A DNA stretch of 64,000 bases, from positions 806,001 to 870,000 of the forward strand of contig NZ_CP076061.1 in the NCBI RefSeq assembly GCF_018729255.1, read 5' to 3'. A program made the position numbers and the translations under genes. Position 1 is the first letter of the stretch. Each line of letters opens with the position of its first letter. The notes beneath the pieces were generated by a model. The model saw only the letters and a program-made list of their open reading frames with translations, was not told the origin of the DNA and made no database searches. This stretch comes from Cupriavidus sp. EM10 (GTDB lineage: Bacteria; Pseudomonadota; Gammaproteobacteria; Burkholderiales; Burkholderiaceae). This document shows, piece by piece, positions 27,687 through 36,119 of the stretch.

Positions 27687-29246
27687 TCAGATCACCAGTT
27701 CGATCAGGAACGGACCCTTGCGCCGGTTGGCCGACTGGAACAGGTCGTTGAAGGCGTCCATGTTGTCGGCCCGCGCGGCTTCCACGCCCATGCCGTTGGC
27801 CATCTTGACCCAGTCGAGGTCCGGATTGCCGATGTCCAGCATGTCCATTGCCGTCTTGCCAGGATTGGCGCCCACGCCGGCCAGCTCGCCCAGCAGGATC
27901 GCGTACTTGCGGTTGGCCAGCAGCACGATGGTCACGTCGAGCTTCTCGCGCGCCATGGTCCACAGCGACTGCAGCGTGTACATGCCCGACCCGTCGGCCT
28001 GCAGCGCCACCACGCGGCGGTCCGGCGCGGCGATAGCGGCACCCGTGGCCAGCGGCAGACCGGCACCGATCGCACCGCCGGTCAGTTGCAGCCAGTCGTG
28101 CGGCGCGGCGTGCACGGTGCCCGGATAGAACGCGCGGCCAAAGCTCACGCTTTCTTCCACCACCACGGCCTGCTCGGGCAGCAGCGCGGTCAGCGACTGG
28201 GCCACCGCTTCGGACGTGATGGCGCCCCTGGCGGCTTCCACCGGCATCGCGGCCGATCCCGGCAGCGCCGTGTCGCGTGCGCCAAGTTCGTCGGCCAGGC
28301 GTGCCAGCGCTTCGCCCAGGTCTTCCTCGGCGCGCGCCAGGACGTGGATCGCCGCATCTTCCGGATACGGGCGCGGCGACTTGCCGGGATAGGCGAAGAA
28401 CGTGACCGGCGACGGCGCGCCCACCAGGATCACGTTGCGGATGCCGGCCAGCTTCTGGCGGGCGGCGTCGCCCGAGTAGGGAATGCGGTCGATGGCCAGG
28501 CGGCCACGGCCGCGCGTGACCCGCGCGTTCGACATCGGCGTGATCAGGCGGGCATCGGTGGCGGCCGCGATGCGGTGCGCATCGGCCAGCGCACCTTCGC
28601 GCAGCGCGCTGCCGGCCAGCACGATGAGCGTGGGCTGGCCGCTGCGCAGCATGCGCGCGGCGTTCTGCACGGCGTCCGGCGACACCTTCGGCACGGCCAG
28701 CGGCGGCAGCGGCGCGGCCACCTGGCCGCCGTCATCCCAGCACACATCCGACGGCAGGATCAGGCTGGCGACCCCGCCCGGCGCGCCGCGCGCGGCCTGC
28801 ACGGCCACCGCGGCGTCGGCACCCACCGATGCGGCGTGGGTGGCGGTGCGCGTCCACACGGAAACGGGCCGCGCCCAGCCTTCGGTATCGGCGGTCAGCG
28901 GCGCGTCCAGCGGACGATGGTACGTGGCCTGGTCGCCGACGATGTTGACGATGGGCGTCTGCGCGCGGCGGGCGTTGTGCAGGTTCGCCAGGCCGTTGGC
29001 CAGGCCCGGCCCGCAGTGCAGCAGCGTGGCGGCGGGCTTGTCGGCCATGCGGGCATAGCCGTCGGCGGCGCCGGTGACCACGCCTTCGAACAGGCCCAGC
29101 ACGCAGCGCATGCCCGGAATGCGGTCGAGCGCGGCCACGAAGTGCATCTCGCTGGTGCCGGGGTTGGCAAAGCAGGTATCCACGCCGCAGGCCAGCAGCG
29201 TCTTCACCAGGCTCTCTGCGCCGTTCATCTTTTCTTGTGTCTCCAT
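27687..29246 (-). CDS. ThDP-dependent enzyme of the acetolactate synthase / benzoylformate decarboxylase family
   Basis: 519 residues with the full ThDP fold. The N-terminal PYR domain carries the catalytic Glu54 (GLFEGVVTGAADGYAR); the C-terminal PP domain has the diphosphate/Mg motif QADGSGMYTLQSLW at 416-429 and the metal Asn near 445 (LLANRKYAIL). It is a catabolic-type relative of acetolactate synthase large subunit with no small subunit nearby, so valine biosynthesis is unlikely; benzoylformate-like or oxalyl-like 2-oxoacid decarboxylation is possible. It forms an operon with the GntR gene 27 bp upstream. MNGAESL at 29228 is an alternative start. Confidence 0.88.
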   Translation of the reverse strand: METQEKMNGAESLVKTLLACGVDTCFANPGTSEMHFVAALDRIPGMRCVLGLFEGVVTGAADGYARMADKPAATLLHCGPGLANGLANLHNARRAQTPIVNIVGDQATYHRPLDAPLTADTEGWARPVSVWTRTATHAASVGADAAVAVQAARGAPGGVASLILPSDVCWDDGGQVAAPLPPLAVPKVSPDAVQNAARMLRSGQPTLIVLAGSALREGALADAHRIAAATDARLITPMSNARVTRGRGRLAIDRIPYSGDAARQKLAGIRNVILVGAPSPVTFFAYPGKSPRPYPEDAAIHVLARAEEDLGEALARLADELGARDTALPGSAAMPVEAARGAITSEAVAQSLTALLPEQAVVVEESVSFGRAFYPGTVHAAPHDWLQLTGGAIGAGLPLATGAAIAAPDRRVVALQADGSGMYTLQSLWTMAREKLDVTIVLLANRKYAILLGELAGVGANPGKTAMDMLDIGNPDLDWVKMANGMGVEAARADNMDAFNDLFQSANRRKGPFLIELVI

Positions 29247-29273
29247 CTTGGGTTCCGTGCGGGTTGGCGATTG

Positions 29274-30023
29274 TCAGCAACGATTGGCGAGCAGGTCGAA
29301 GTCCAGGCAGACGTACTCGGTGGGAAATTCGATACGCGCGTAGTAGACGATCACATCGTCCACGCAGGCAAAGCGGCGCAGTTCGGCCACGGGCGCCCCG
29401 ACGGCCAGCTCCAGCGCCCCGGCGCACTCGGCGCCGGCCGGCACGATGGACAGCCGCTGGCGGGCGGCATTGACCTTGAGTCCGGGAAAGCGGTCGAGCA
29501 CGGGCACGGAGGCACCCTGGCGGAAGGCTTCGGGCTCGCGCGCGAACACATCGGCGGCGATATAGACCTCGCCCACCGCGAAGGGCCGGCCCGCCAGCCG
29601 GTGCGCGCGGCGCAGGAAATGGTAGGCGTCGGCACGCCCGGCATCGCAAGGCATGCCCAGGTCATCGGGCAGGTCGACGTCGGCGGTGGATTCCACCATG
29701 GCTTCGGTGGATAGCTTATCGCCCACGGCCACGGCCTGGTCCCAGCTGACCGGCAACGCCAGCGGCCGGCGCGCCCGGCCGGCGGCCTTGACGAAGGTGC
29801 CCCGGCCGCGCGAACGCGCCACAAGGCCTTCGGCATCCAGCTGGGAAATGGCGTGATGCATCGTCATGCGCGCCACGCCGTACTGGCGGCACAGGGCATC
29901 GAGCGATGGCAGCTGCTCGCCCTGGCGCCACGCGCCGCTTTCGATCTGGCGGCGGAATATCGTGGCGAGCTGCAGGTAAACAGGCTCGCGGCTGCGGGAG
30001 AGAAGGTCGGTGGCGTCCGGCAT
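29274..30023 (-). CDS. GntR-family regulator (HutC subfamily)
   Basis: 249 residues from MPDATDLLSRSREPVYLQL at 30023. The N-terminal GntR winged helix is QLPSLDALCRQYGVARMTMH and the C-terminal half a UTRA-type ligand domain ending YYARIEFPTEYVCLDFDLL. It is the first gene of an operon with the ThDP enzyme. A perfect palindrome 79 bp upstream (30102-30117) is a likely operator for autoregulation. The ligand is unknown. Confidence 0.88.
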   Translation of the reverse strand: MPDATDLLSRSREPVYLQLATIFRRQIESGAWRQGEQLPSLDALCRQYGVARMTMHHAISQLDAEGLVARSRGRGTFVKAAGRARRPLALPVSWDQAVAVGDKLSTEAMVESTADVDLPDDLGMPCDAGRADAYHFLRRAHRLAGRPFAVGEVYIAADVFAREPEAFRQGASVPVLDRFPGLKVNAARQRLSIVPAGAECAGALELAVGAPVAELRRFACVDDVIVYYARIEFPTEYVCLDFDLLANRC

Positions 30024-30101
30024 CGGGAATGCGACGTGGCAGGGCCGGCGCCGGCGCATGACTGCACCGGCGCATCGGGCCGATACCGGACTCTATTAAA
30101 A

Positions 30102-30117
30102 GTCTAGCTGGCTAGAC
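30102..30117. promoter_or_regulatory. Candidate GntR operator palindrome
   Basis: GTCTAGCTGGCTAGAC, a perfect 6-bp inverted repeat with a 4-bp spacer, upstream of the GntR-ThDP operon. On the minus strand TTTTAATA follows directly, so the site probably overlaps a -10 region. Confidence 0.55.
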
Positions 30118-30175
30118 TACTAGGGTTTACGCTCCGGCCGTTCCACCCTGCGGGCCGGGGCCGGGGTGAATCAGA

Positions 30176-31195
30176 TCAGGCGGCCGGCGCGGCCACCATC
30201 GCAAACCCGTCGTTGCTGGCGGCGTCCGCCTCGGGACGCAGTCCCAGGGCCACCGCATGGCGGACCGATGCCGCCAGCGCCTGCTTGCGGCGCCAGGCCG
30301 AACGCTTTTTCGACGCCACCTCGGCAATATCACGCTCGGGCTGCTGCACCGGCACTTCGAAATTGCCATCGGGCAGCGCCGTGCCGTGATATTCCATCCA
30401 GAAACTTTCGTAGTCGGCCTGGATCTCGCGCGGCCGGTGACGCTGGCGTCCCACGTGATTGGCGCGCGAAACCGCCACGATGCGGCGTGCGCCGACCTGT
30501 CCGGCCAGCGCCAGCAAGGCCTGCATCAGCGCATCCTTGGGCCGCAGGCCCTGACATGCCTTGGTGGCAGCGCGGATCCAGTCCAGGCTGGCGCCGTTCA
30601 TCGGACCCTGAAGTCCACCTATATAGAGCTCCACACCATCGGCGGCCCGCCGCAGGTAGAAGCTCAGTTGGGCCAGGCTGGCGCCGTTTTCGTTGTCGAT
30701 CCAGTAGAAACCCAGCTCCCCTTCCCTCGGATTCGGTCCGGAGTCGGTCAGGCGCAACGTGTAGCGGCCATCGCCGAAGGCCCAGTCGAGCCCGCCGGCC
30801 AGGTAGACACGGTCGGCAACGCAGGCCGGCAGCGTATCGTGCATGACCGCAAAGTGCTCCAGCACCAGCCGGGCACGCTCGCCAAAGCGCAGGCCGTAGG
30901 CGCCCAGGGGCCGAAACGGCTTTTCCAGCACCAGCGGATGCGCGGCGACCACGCGCTGCAACAGCGCGCACGACGAGGCGGCGCGCAGCCACGGCTGGGC
31001 GGTACTGCGCCGGATGGCGGAAAGCAAGACGAGCTTGATACGGCGCGACAACCACTTGCGGCTGCCCGCCGGATAGCAAAATGCCGAAACCGAGGCGACC
31101 GTGCCGAGATACCGCACGTAATCGCCTGGCAACAAATACTGGATTCCCCCTGCATGAGCCTGAAGGCTCTGCAGACATGAAACTGGTCCATGCAC
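30176..31195 (-). CDS. VirK/YbjX family protein (DUF535)
   Basis: About 339 residues using a GTG at 31195 that has AGGGGAG nine bases upstream; the frame also opens at an ATG at 31279 without a ribosome site. Conserved DUF535 text includes LAGGLDWAFGDGRYTLRL, then EGELGFYWIDNENGASLAQL and IGGLQGPMNGASLDWIRAAT. VirK of Shigella and YbjX of E. coli affect envelope stress and antimicrobial-peptide tolerance, but a molecular activity is not known. The gene stands alone. Its upstream region has a perfect dyad and a pair of direct repeats at helical spacing. Confidence 0.85.
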   Translation of the reverse strand: MHGPVSCLQSLQAHAGGIQYLLPGDYVRYLGTVASVSAFCYPAGSRKWLSRRIKLVLLSAIRRSTAQPWLRAASSCALLQRVVAAHPLVLEKPFRPLGAYGLRFGERARLVLEHFAVMHDTLPACVADRVYLAGGLDWAFGDGRYTLRLTDSGPNPREGELGFYWIDNENGASLAQLSFYLRRAADGVELYIGGLQGPMNGASLDWIRAATKACQGLRPKDALMQALLALAGQVGARRIVAVSRANHVGRQRHRPREIQADYESFWMEYHGTALPDGNFEVPVQQPERDIAEVASKKRSAWRRKQALAASVRHAVALGLRPEADAASNDGFAMVAAPAA

Positions 31196-31356
31196 GACTG
31201 ACTGCTCCCCTGTTTGGCGCGCCGGTCTTTCTCCGAGACCTGATCGCGCAGTGACGACCCTTCGCCGTCGCGACCGCAAACCCGGTGCGACACGGCCGGC
31301 CCGCCCTTTTTGGCGTTGTTCGTGGGGAAGGCAGGACCCGGCTCGTAATCAACCGT

Positions 31357-31379
31357 AACGCATTGAAATATTATGCGTT
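31357..31379. promoter_or_regulatory. Dyad AACGCAT-N9-ATGCGTT upstream of the VirK-type gene
   Basis: A perfect 7-bp inverted repeat, 162 bp upstream of the GTG start, in an AT-rich island between the CsbD terminator and the VirK/YbjX-type gene. Confidence 0.45.
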
Positions 31380-31385
31380 GACGTT

Positions 31386-31415
31386 GTTACAAATTCTCGA
31401 CACAGTCGTTACAAA
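31386..31415. promoter_or_regulatory. Direct repeats of GTTACAAA, 22 bp apart
   Basis: Two exact octamers at 31386-31393 and 31408-31415, spaced two helical turns. On the minus strand they read TTTGTAAC. This spacing is typical of OmpR-type response-regulator sites; which regulator would bind is unknown. Confidence 0.45.
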
Positions 31416-31441
31416 CCCGGCGCCTGCTGTCGGATGGGGCA

Positions 31442-31470
31442 CAAAAAAGGCGGAGCCTGAGCTCCGCCTT
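31442..31470 (-). terminator. Terminator of the csbD-like gene
   Basis: Stem AAGGCGGAGC / GCTCCGCCTT with a four-base loop, followed on the minus strand by TTTTTTGT. It lies 63 bp beyond the CsbD stop. Confidence 0.85.
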
Positions 31471-31532
31471 CGTCTTCGTCACGCGTTGTCCGCGCATGAC
31501 GCGTGTCCGGCCTTGCCGGCCGACTCGCTGTG

Positions 31533-31736
31533 TTACCAGCGAGCGTCCTGTTCCCAGGCCTTCATTTCTTCTTCTGCCCGCTCCTTCGTATAGCCGTAGC
31601 GCTCCTGGATCCGGCCGGCCAGCTGGTCACGCTTGCCGTTGATGACGGTGATGTCGTCGTCGGTCAGCTTGCCCCACTTTTCCTTGATCTTGCCCTTGGC
31701 TTGATCCCACTTGCCTTCGATCTGGTCCCAGTTCAT
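31533..31736 (-). CDS. CsbD family stress protein
   Basis: 67 residues from MNWDQIEGKWDQAKGKIKEK at 31736, the classic CsbD/YjbJ start; an upstream in-frame ATG adds 20 non-conserved residues. It is small, hydrophilic and helical with the LTDDDITVINGKRDQLAGRI segment. The family is induced by general stress or stationary phase in many bacteria; its mechanism is unknown. It follows the Cys-repeat periplasmic protein by 94 bp on the same strand and ends with a strong terminator, so the two may be co-expressed. Confidence 0.93.
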   Translation of the reverse strand: MNWDQIEGKWDQAKGKIKEKWGKLTDDDITVINGKRDQLAGRIQERYGYTKERAEEEMKAWEQDARW

Positions 31737-31830
31737 GTCTGGCTCCTCTATGTCAACGTCAGTGTCAGTGGACTGTGGATCACCACGGGCCGGCACACCG
31801 GCCGGCCCGCGTCAGTTGCTCGATGGGGTA

Positions 31831-32421
31831 TTACTTGGCGTACTTGGCCTTCACGTTGGCCTGGCACTTGTCCTTGGCGTCGCCGGACATGGCATCGCAC
31901 TTTTCCTTGTCAGCCTTGTAGGCGGCGTCGTTCACGTCCTTGCGGGCATCGGCGCGGGCTTCGGCGACGTCGGTGCTGGTGCCGGTGGCGGCGGCCTTGT
32001 CGACCTTGGCGGCGCCCAGGGCGCGTTCATGCGACGCCTTGGCTTCCTTCACGCACACGTCCTTGTCGTTGCCCTTCTTGTCGTCGCACATTTCCTTGGC
32101 GACGTCGTAGTCGCGGTCGGCCTTGGTCTTCATGGCCTTGGCGTGAGCCTTCTCCGTGCCGTCGCGCTTGGCTTCGGCGTTGGCCTTGGCCACCTCATGG
32201 TCGCGCTTGGCTTCGGCCTTGCAGACGTCCTTGGCGTTGCCGGACATCCCGTCGCACTTGTTCTTGGCCGTCTTGTAGTCGGCGTCGGCCTGCTTCACGG
32301 TGGCGTCATAGTCGGCTTTCGAGCCGGCCTGCGCATAGGCCATGCCCATGGGCGCAGCCACCATCAACGAACAAACTGCTGCGCTCAGCCACTTCTTGGC
32401 GATCATGTTCTTTGCGGTCAT
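31831..32421 (-). CDS. Periplasmic protein with three CX10C helical repeats
   Basis: 196 residues from the ATG at 32421, with AAAAGGAGC upstream. A signal peptide ends near GMAYAQA (about residue 31). The mature part is very rich in Lys, Ala and Asp and contains three copies of a unit like YKTAKNKCDGMSGNAKDVC, with Cys pairs at 56/67, 112/123 and 175/186, each exactly CX10C. Units end in KxEAK-type helices. Regular pairs suggest three disulphide-pinned helical hairpins. It lies upstream of csbD. Similar proteins are sometimes labelled TolA-like because of the Lys/Ala bias, but I see no TolA domain. Function unknown. Confidence 0.8.
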   Translation of the reverse strand: MTAKNMIAKKWLSAAVCSLMVAAPMGMAYAQAGSKADYDATVKQADADYKTAKNKCDGMSGNAKDVCKAEAKRDHEVAKANAEAKRDGTEKAHAKAMKTKADRDYDVAKEMCDDKKGNDKDVCVKEAKASHERALGAAKVDKAAATGTSTDVAEARADARKDVNDAAYKADKEKCDAMSGDAKDKCQANVKAKYAK

Positions 32422-32642
32422 ATCGTGCTCCTTTTCTTCAGGTGGATATTCTCGGGCCGGGCAATCTCCGCGTTCTGATCGCTGGATTGCGTTGTGGCCC
32501 TGCTGTAGTAGCAGGTTATGTTTTGCCACCCCGGCAAAGCAGAAGACCGCTGCTGAAACATTCGTAAGACAATTCCCACAACATCACATTTGCTTAATGC
32601 GCGCGGTCCAGCACTTCGCGCAAACGAAGCGCCCGGCGAATG

Positions 32643-32667
32643 AAAAAGGGCCGGCAAAAGCCGGCCC
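32643..32667 (-). terminator. Terminator of the ModA-like gene
   Basis: Stem GGGCCGGC / GCCGGCCC over an AAAA loop, followed on the minus strand by TTTTT. It lies 51 bp after the stop of the gene at 32718. Confidence 0.8.
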
Positions 32668-32717
32668 CGGGCAATGACCGACGCGTGCGCGCCTGGCCCT
32701 CAAAAACGGTATCGATA

Positions 32718-33491
32718 TCAGTGCGGCACGGAATCGAGACCGGTTTCCTTCACGATGGCCTGGGCGGCCGGCGCCGCCAGGTATTCCAGCAAGGCCTTGG
32801 CCTCGGCGGGATGGTCGGCCTTGACTGGCACGCCGCCGGCGAAGCGCGTCACCGACTGCACCTCCTCCGGGATGCGCCCCGCAAATGTCACGCCGGGCAC
32901 GGGTAGTAATTCGGCCACCTGCTGGAAGCCGATTTCGTACTGGCCATTGGCCACCGTCGACGCCACCGGAATCTTTTCCACCTTCTTTGCCTTGGCTGCC
33001 AGCGACGGCTCGCCAAGCTTCGCGAACAGCTCCCGCTCGACGTACACGCCGCTGGCGCTATCGGAATAGGCGATCGACCTGGCCTGCACCAGCGTTTGCC
33101 GCAAGGCGTCGACGGTCCGGATATCGGGCACGGTCGCACCCTGGCGCACCACCATGCCGATGCGCGAGTCCGCCAGTTCCACACGGGATGCCGGATCGAC
33201 CACACCTTTCTTGATCAGGTCGTCCAGCGCGTAGCCCACCATGATCACCACATCCGCATGTTCGCCACGCGCCAGCCGGTTAGGGATTGCCTCGGGCGAC
33301 TTGCCCATCGACGGCCCGTGTTCGGTGCTGAGCTGGGCGCCATACTGCGCCGCAAAGCCGGGCGCCAGCTTGTGGTAGGCGGCCGTAAATCCGCCAGAAA
33401 TCATCACGTGGACATCGGTCGCCTGCGCGCGGACGCCCGGCGCCAGCAGCATTGCCACGGCGGCGGCTGTCGCCATCCAGTTCCTGGTCAT
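32718..33491 (-). CDS. Substrate-binding protein, ModA-like (orphan)
   Basis: 257 residues from the ATG at 33491 (MTRNWMATAAAVAMLLAPGV), preceded by AGGAGACACC. A signal peptide ends near GVRAQA. The extracytoplasmic binding-protein fold resembles molybdate/sulphate-type receptors: VHVMISGGFTAAYHKLAPGF, DVVIMVGYALDDLIKKGVVD and a C-terminal FAGGVPVKADHPAEAKALLE. No ABC permease or ATPase gene is adjacent, so it is an orphan, and the ligand may not be molybdate. Confidence 0.82.
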   Translation of the reverse strand: MTRNWMATAAAVAMLLAPGVRAQATDVHVMISGGFTAAYHKLAPGFAAQYGAQLSTEHGPSMGKSPEAIPNRLARGEHADVVIMVGYALDDLIKKGVVDPASRVELADSRIGMVVRQGATVPDIRTVDALRQTLVQARSIAYSDSASGVYVERELFAKLGEPSLAAKAKKVEKIPVASTVANGQYEIGFQQVAELLPVPGVTFAGRIPEEVQSVTRFAGGVPVKADHPAEAKALLEYLAAPAAQAIVKETGLDSVPH

Positions 33492-33653
33492 CTTGTGGTG
33501 TCTCCTTGTTGGCCAGGCCTCGCCCGGACCGCAGACTATAGGGACGGCGGGGCTTCCCAGCCAAGTCACATTTCAAGAAGCCCCTTCACGAATATTGAAG
33601 GCGCTTCCGCGCCATGGGAACCCCCACCGGCACCAGGGTTGCCCGATGGCACC

Positions 33654-33716
33654 TTGCGTTTTGTATCGATCGATCTATAATCCCCTCCATGGTTTCATAC
33701 AGATCGATACAAAACG
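33654..33716 (+). promoter_or_regulatory. Promoter and 15-bp inverted repeats of the TetR gene
   Basis: A promoter TTGCGT (33654-33659), 16 bp, TATAAT (33676-33681) is overlapped by CGTTTTGTATCGATC at 33657-33671, whose exact inverted copy is at 33702-33716. The right arm ends nine bases before the start codon of the TetR gene. This is the expected geometry for autorepression. Confidence 0.65.
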
Positions 33717-33725
33717 AGATTCACC

Positions 33726-34334
33726 ATGGCACGACCCCGACAATTCGACGCTGACGCGGCGTTGTCCGCCGCCCAGGCCACGTTCTGGGCCAAGGGCTAT
33801 CACGCCACGTCCACGCGTGAACTGACCCAGGCGATGGGCCTGACCCAGCCAAGCCTGTACAACGCGTTCGGCGACAAGCGGCAGTTATTCCTGCAGGCGC
33901 TGGACGACTACCTGAACCGCACGCTGCGCGAGCGGATCGCCCGCATCGAGGCCAGCTACACACCGGCGCAGGCCATCGTGCGGTTTTTTGCCGAAAGCGT
34001 GGAGCGCGGCGCGACCGAACTGCCGAACCGTGGCTGCATGCTGATCAACACGGCGCTGGAAGCCTCGAACGAGGATCCCGAACTGCAGGCCGCCGTGGCC
34101 ATGGAACTGTCGCTGCTGCGCGATTTCTTCGAGCGGGCCATCCGCGCGGCGCAGGCCGATGGCAGCATCGACGCCCGGCACGACCCGGTAGATGCCGCCG
34201 CCATGCTGCTGTCGCTGCAGGTAGGCATGCGCGTGCTGTCGCGCGTGATGCCCGATCGCGCCTTGCTGGAGGCTTCGGTGCGCCCTGCGCTGGCTTCGCT
34301 GGGGCTACATGCGGCAGACGGCCCGCCGGCCTGA
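33726..34334 (+). CDS. TetR/AcrR-family transcriptional regulator
   Basis: 202 residues. N-terminal HTH: AALSAAQATFWAKGYHATST then RELTQAMGLTQPSLYNAFGD, followed by RGCMLINTALEASNEDPEL, which is the pattern of the TetR C-terminal domain found in NemR/AcrR-like repressors. It is preceded by a promoter embedded in 15-bp inverted repeats and followed 63 bp later by an MFS exporter gene on the same strand, the standard drug- or electrophile-responsive repressor-exporter pair. Confidence 0.9.
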   Translation: MARPRQFDADAALSAAQATFWAKGYHATSTRELTQAMGLTQPSLYNAFGDKRQLFLQALDDYLNRTLRERIARIEASYTPAQAIVRFFAESVERGATELPNRGCMLINTALEASNEDPELQAAVAMELSLLRDFFERAIRAAQADGSIDARHDPVDAAAMLLSLQVGMRVLSRVMPDRALLEASVRPALASLGLHAADGPPA

Positions 34335-34397
34335 CCCCGCTTCTCTCCATTCAACGACCTGTCCCACGCGGCCCTCGACATCCGCGAAGGAAAAACC

Positions 34398-35660
34398 ATG
34401 TCACAAGATGCCCCCGCCGCCGTGCCTGTTCCAGGCGCCCTGCCGAGCGAACGATCGCTCGACACCCGCGCCATGCATGCCGCATTCGCCGGCCTGTCGG
34501 CCAGCCTGGTCGCCATTGGCCTGGCCCGCTTCGCCTACACGCCGCTGATTCCGTCGCTGATCCAGGCCCACTGGTTCAGCGCCGCCGACGTCGTCACGCT
34601 GGGTGCCGCCAACTTTGCCGGCTATCTGGCCGGCGCACTGCTGGGCCGGCCGCTGGCCGCGCGCCTGTCCAACCGCCACGCCTTGCGCTGGCTGATGGTG
34701 GCCGTCACGGCGGCGTTCTTTGCGTGCGCGTTTCCGCTGTCGGTTGGCTGGTTCTTCGTCTGGCGCTTTCTCTCCGGCCTGTCGGGTGGCGCGATCATGG
34801 TGCTGGTGGCCACGGCCATCCTGCCGCACATCGCCCCGGCACGCCGCGCCTTTGTCAGCGGGATGATCTTCCTCGGCCTGGGCCTTGGCATCGCCGCTTC
34901 GGGCACGCTGGTGCCGGAACTGCTCAAGCTCGGCCTGCGCACCACGTGGTTCGGCCTTGGCGCCGTGGCGCTGCTGCTTACAGCACTGAGCTGGACCGGC
35001 TGGCCCGCCACCGACGCGCCGCCAGGCATGCCGGCAGCCACCCCGGCGGGCCACCATGCGGCCGATGGCGCGCTGGCCTTGCATCGGCGCGCACTGCGCG
35101 TGATCTATCTCCAGTACGCGGCCAATGCCCTGGGCCTGGTGCCGGCCATGGTGCTGCTGGTGGACTACGTGGCGCGCGGCCTGGGACAGGGCGCGGCGGT
35201 GGGCGCGGGATACTGGGTGCTGTATGGCATCGCCGCGATTGCGGGCCCGCTGGTCAGCAGTTGGCTGGGCCACCGCATCGGCTTCGGCAATGGCTACCGG
35301 ATCGCCATGGTGTTGCAGGGGCTGGCGGTGGGCCTGCTGGCCGCCTCCCACCATACGGCGGCACTGTGGGTGGCCACGATCGTGCTGGGCGCCTTTACCC
35401 CCGGCATCGTGCCGATGGTGCTGGGCCGCGTGCAGGAACTGCTGCCGCACGATCCGACGGCCCAGCGCGCCGCGTGGAGCCGGGCCACGGCGTCGTTCGC
35501 GCTGTTCCAGGCCGTGGGCGGCTACGGCTACGCCTGGCTGTTCTCGCATACCCACGAAAACTACGCGCTGATCTTTGCGTGCGGCGCGGTGGCCATGGCC
35601 GTGGCGTTCGTGGCGGACTTCACCGTGCGCCACCCGGTCCCGGCGCGTGCGCAGGTGTGA
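34398..35660 (+). CDS. YbfB/YjiJ-family MFS transporter
   Basis: 420 residues with about twelve membrane segments. The N-terminal signature GLARFAYTPLIPSLIQAHWF and LGAANFAGYLAGALLGRPLA are typical of the YbfB/YjiJ family, whose substrates are not defined. AAGGAAAAACC precedes the ATG. It is probably co-transcribed with, and repressed by, the TetR gene upstream. It converges with the MarR gene 18 bp away. Confidence 0.92.
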   Translation: MSQDAPAAVPVPGALPSERSLDTRAMHAAFAGLSASLVAIGLARFAYTPLIPSLIQAHWFSAADVVTLGAANFAGYLAGALLGRPLAARLSNRHALRWLMVAVTAAFFACAFPLSVGWFFVWRFLSGLSGGAIMVLVATAILPHIAPARRAFVSGMIFLGLGLGIAASGTLVPELLKLGLRTTWFGLGAVALLLTALSWTGWPATDAPPGMPAATPAGHHAADGALALHRRALRVIYLQYAANALGLVPAMVLLVDYVARGLGQGAAVGAGYWVLYGIAAIAGPLVSSWLGHRIGFGNGYRIAMVLQGLAVGLLAASHHTAALWVATIVLGAFTPGIVPMVLGRVQELLPHDPTAQRAAWSRATASFALFQAVGGYGYAWLFSHTHENYALIFACGAVAMAVAFVADFTVRHPVPARAQV

Positions 35661-35667
35661 AGCAGGA

Positions 35668-35691
35668 GGACGGTGGCCTCAGGCACCGTCC
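35668..35691. terminator. Hairpin at the convergent MFS/MarR ends
   Basis: GGACGGTG / CACCGTCC with an eight-base loop spans the 18-bp gap and the last codons of the MarR gene. Its symmetry and position suit a two-way terminator, though no clear T-run is seen. Confidence 0.45.
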
Positions 35692-36119
35692 GCGAACTTC
35701 TGCAGCAGCCGCATGAACTCGCCGAACTCGCCCTCGGAAAAATTGCGCAGGCGATGATTGAGTACTTCCGGCGCGATATGCGGAATCTGCGTGGCCACGT
35801 CCTTGCCCTTGTCGGTCAGTATCAGGTGGATGACGCGCCGATCCTCGTCGCTGCGCTGGCGCTGCAGCAGGCCCTTGTTCTCGAGCTTGTCCAGCATGCG
35901 CGTCATGAGGCCGGTGTCGATGCCCAGCAGCCGGCTGACCTCCAGCGGCGTGCTGGCCATCCCGCGCACCAGCATCAACAGGATGCCCATCTGCTGGGCG
36001 GTAATGTCCAGCGGGCGCAGCGCGGCGTCCATCTCCATGAGCAGGCTGTTGCGTGCCCGGTTCAGGTGAAAGCCGACACTCTGCGTTAGCTGGAAGTTTT
36101 CGCGTGTGTAGTGTTTCAC
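35679..36119 (-). CDS. MarR-family transcriptional regulator
   Basis: 146 residues starting at a GTG (36119). The winged helix reads TPLEVSRLLGIDTGLMTRML then DKLENKGLLQRQRSDEDRRV, with the DRR wing intact. No ribosome site precedes the GTG; instead a perfect inverted repeat abuts it. The gene converges with the MFS transporter and has no co-directional partner, so its targets may be elsewhere or itself. Confidence 0.9.
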   Translation of the reverse strand: MKHYTRENFQLTQSVGFHLNRARNSLLMEMDAALRPLDITAQQMGILLMLVRGMASTPLEVSRLLGIDTGLMTRMLDKLENKGLLQRQRSDEDRRVIHLILTDKGKDVATQIPHIAPEVLNHRLRNFSEGEFGEFMRLLQKFADGA

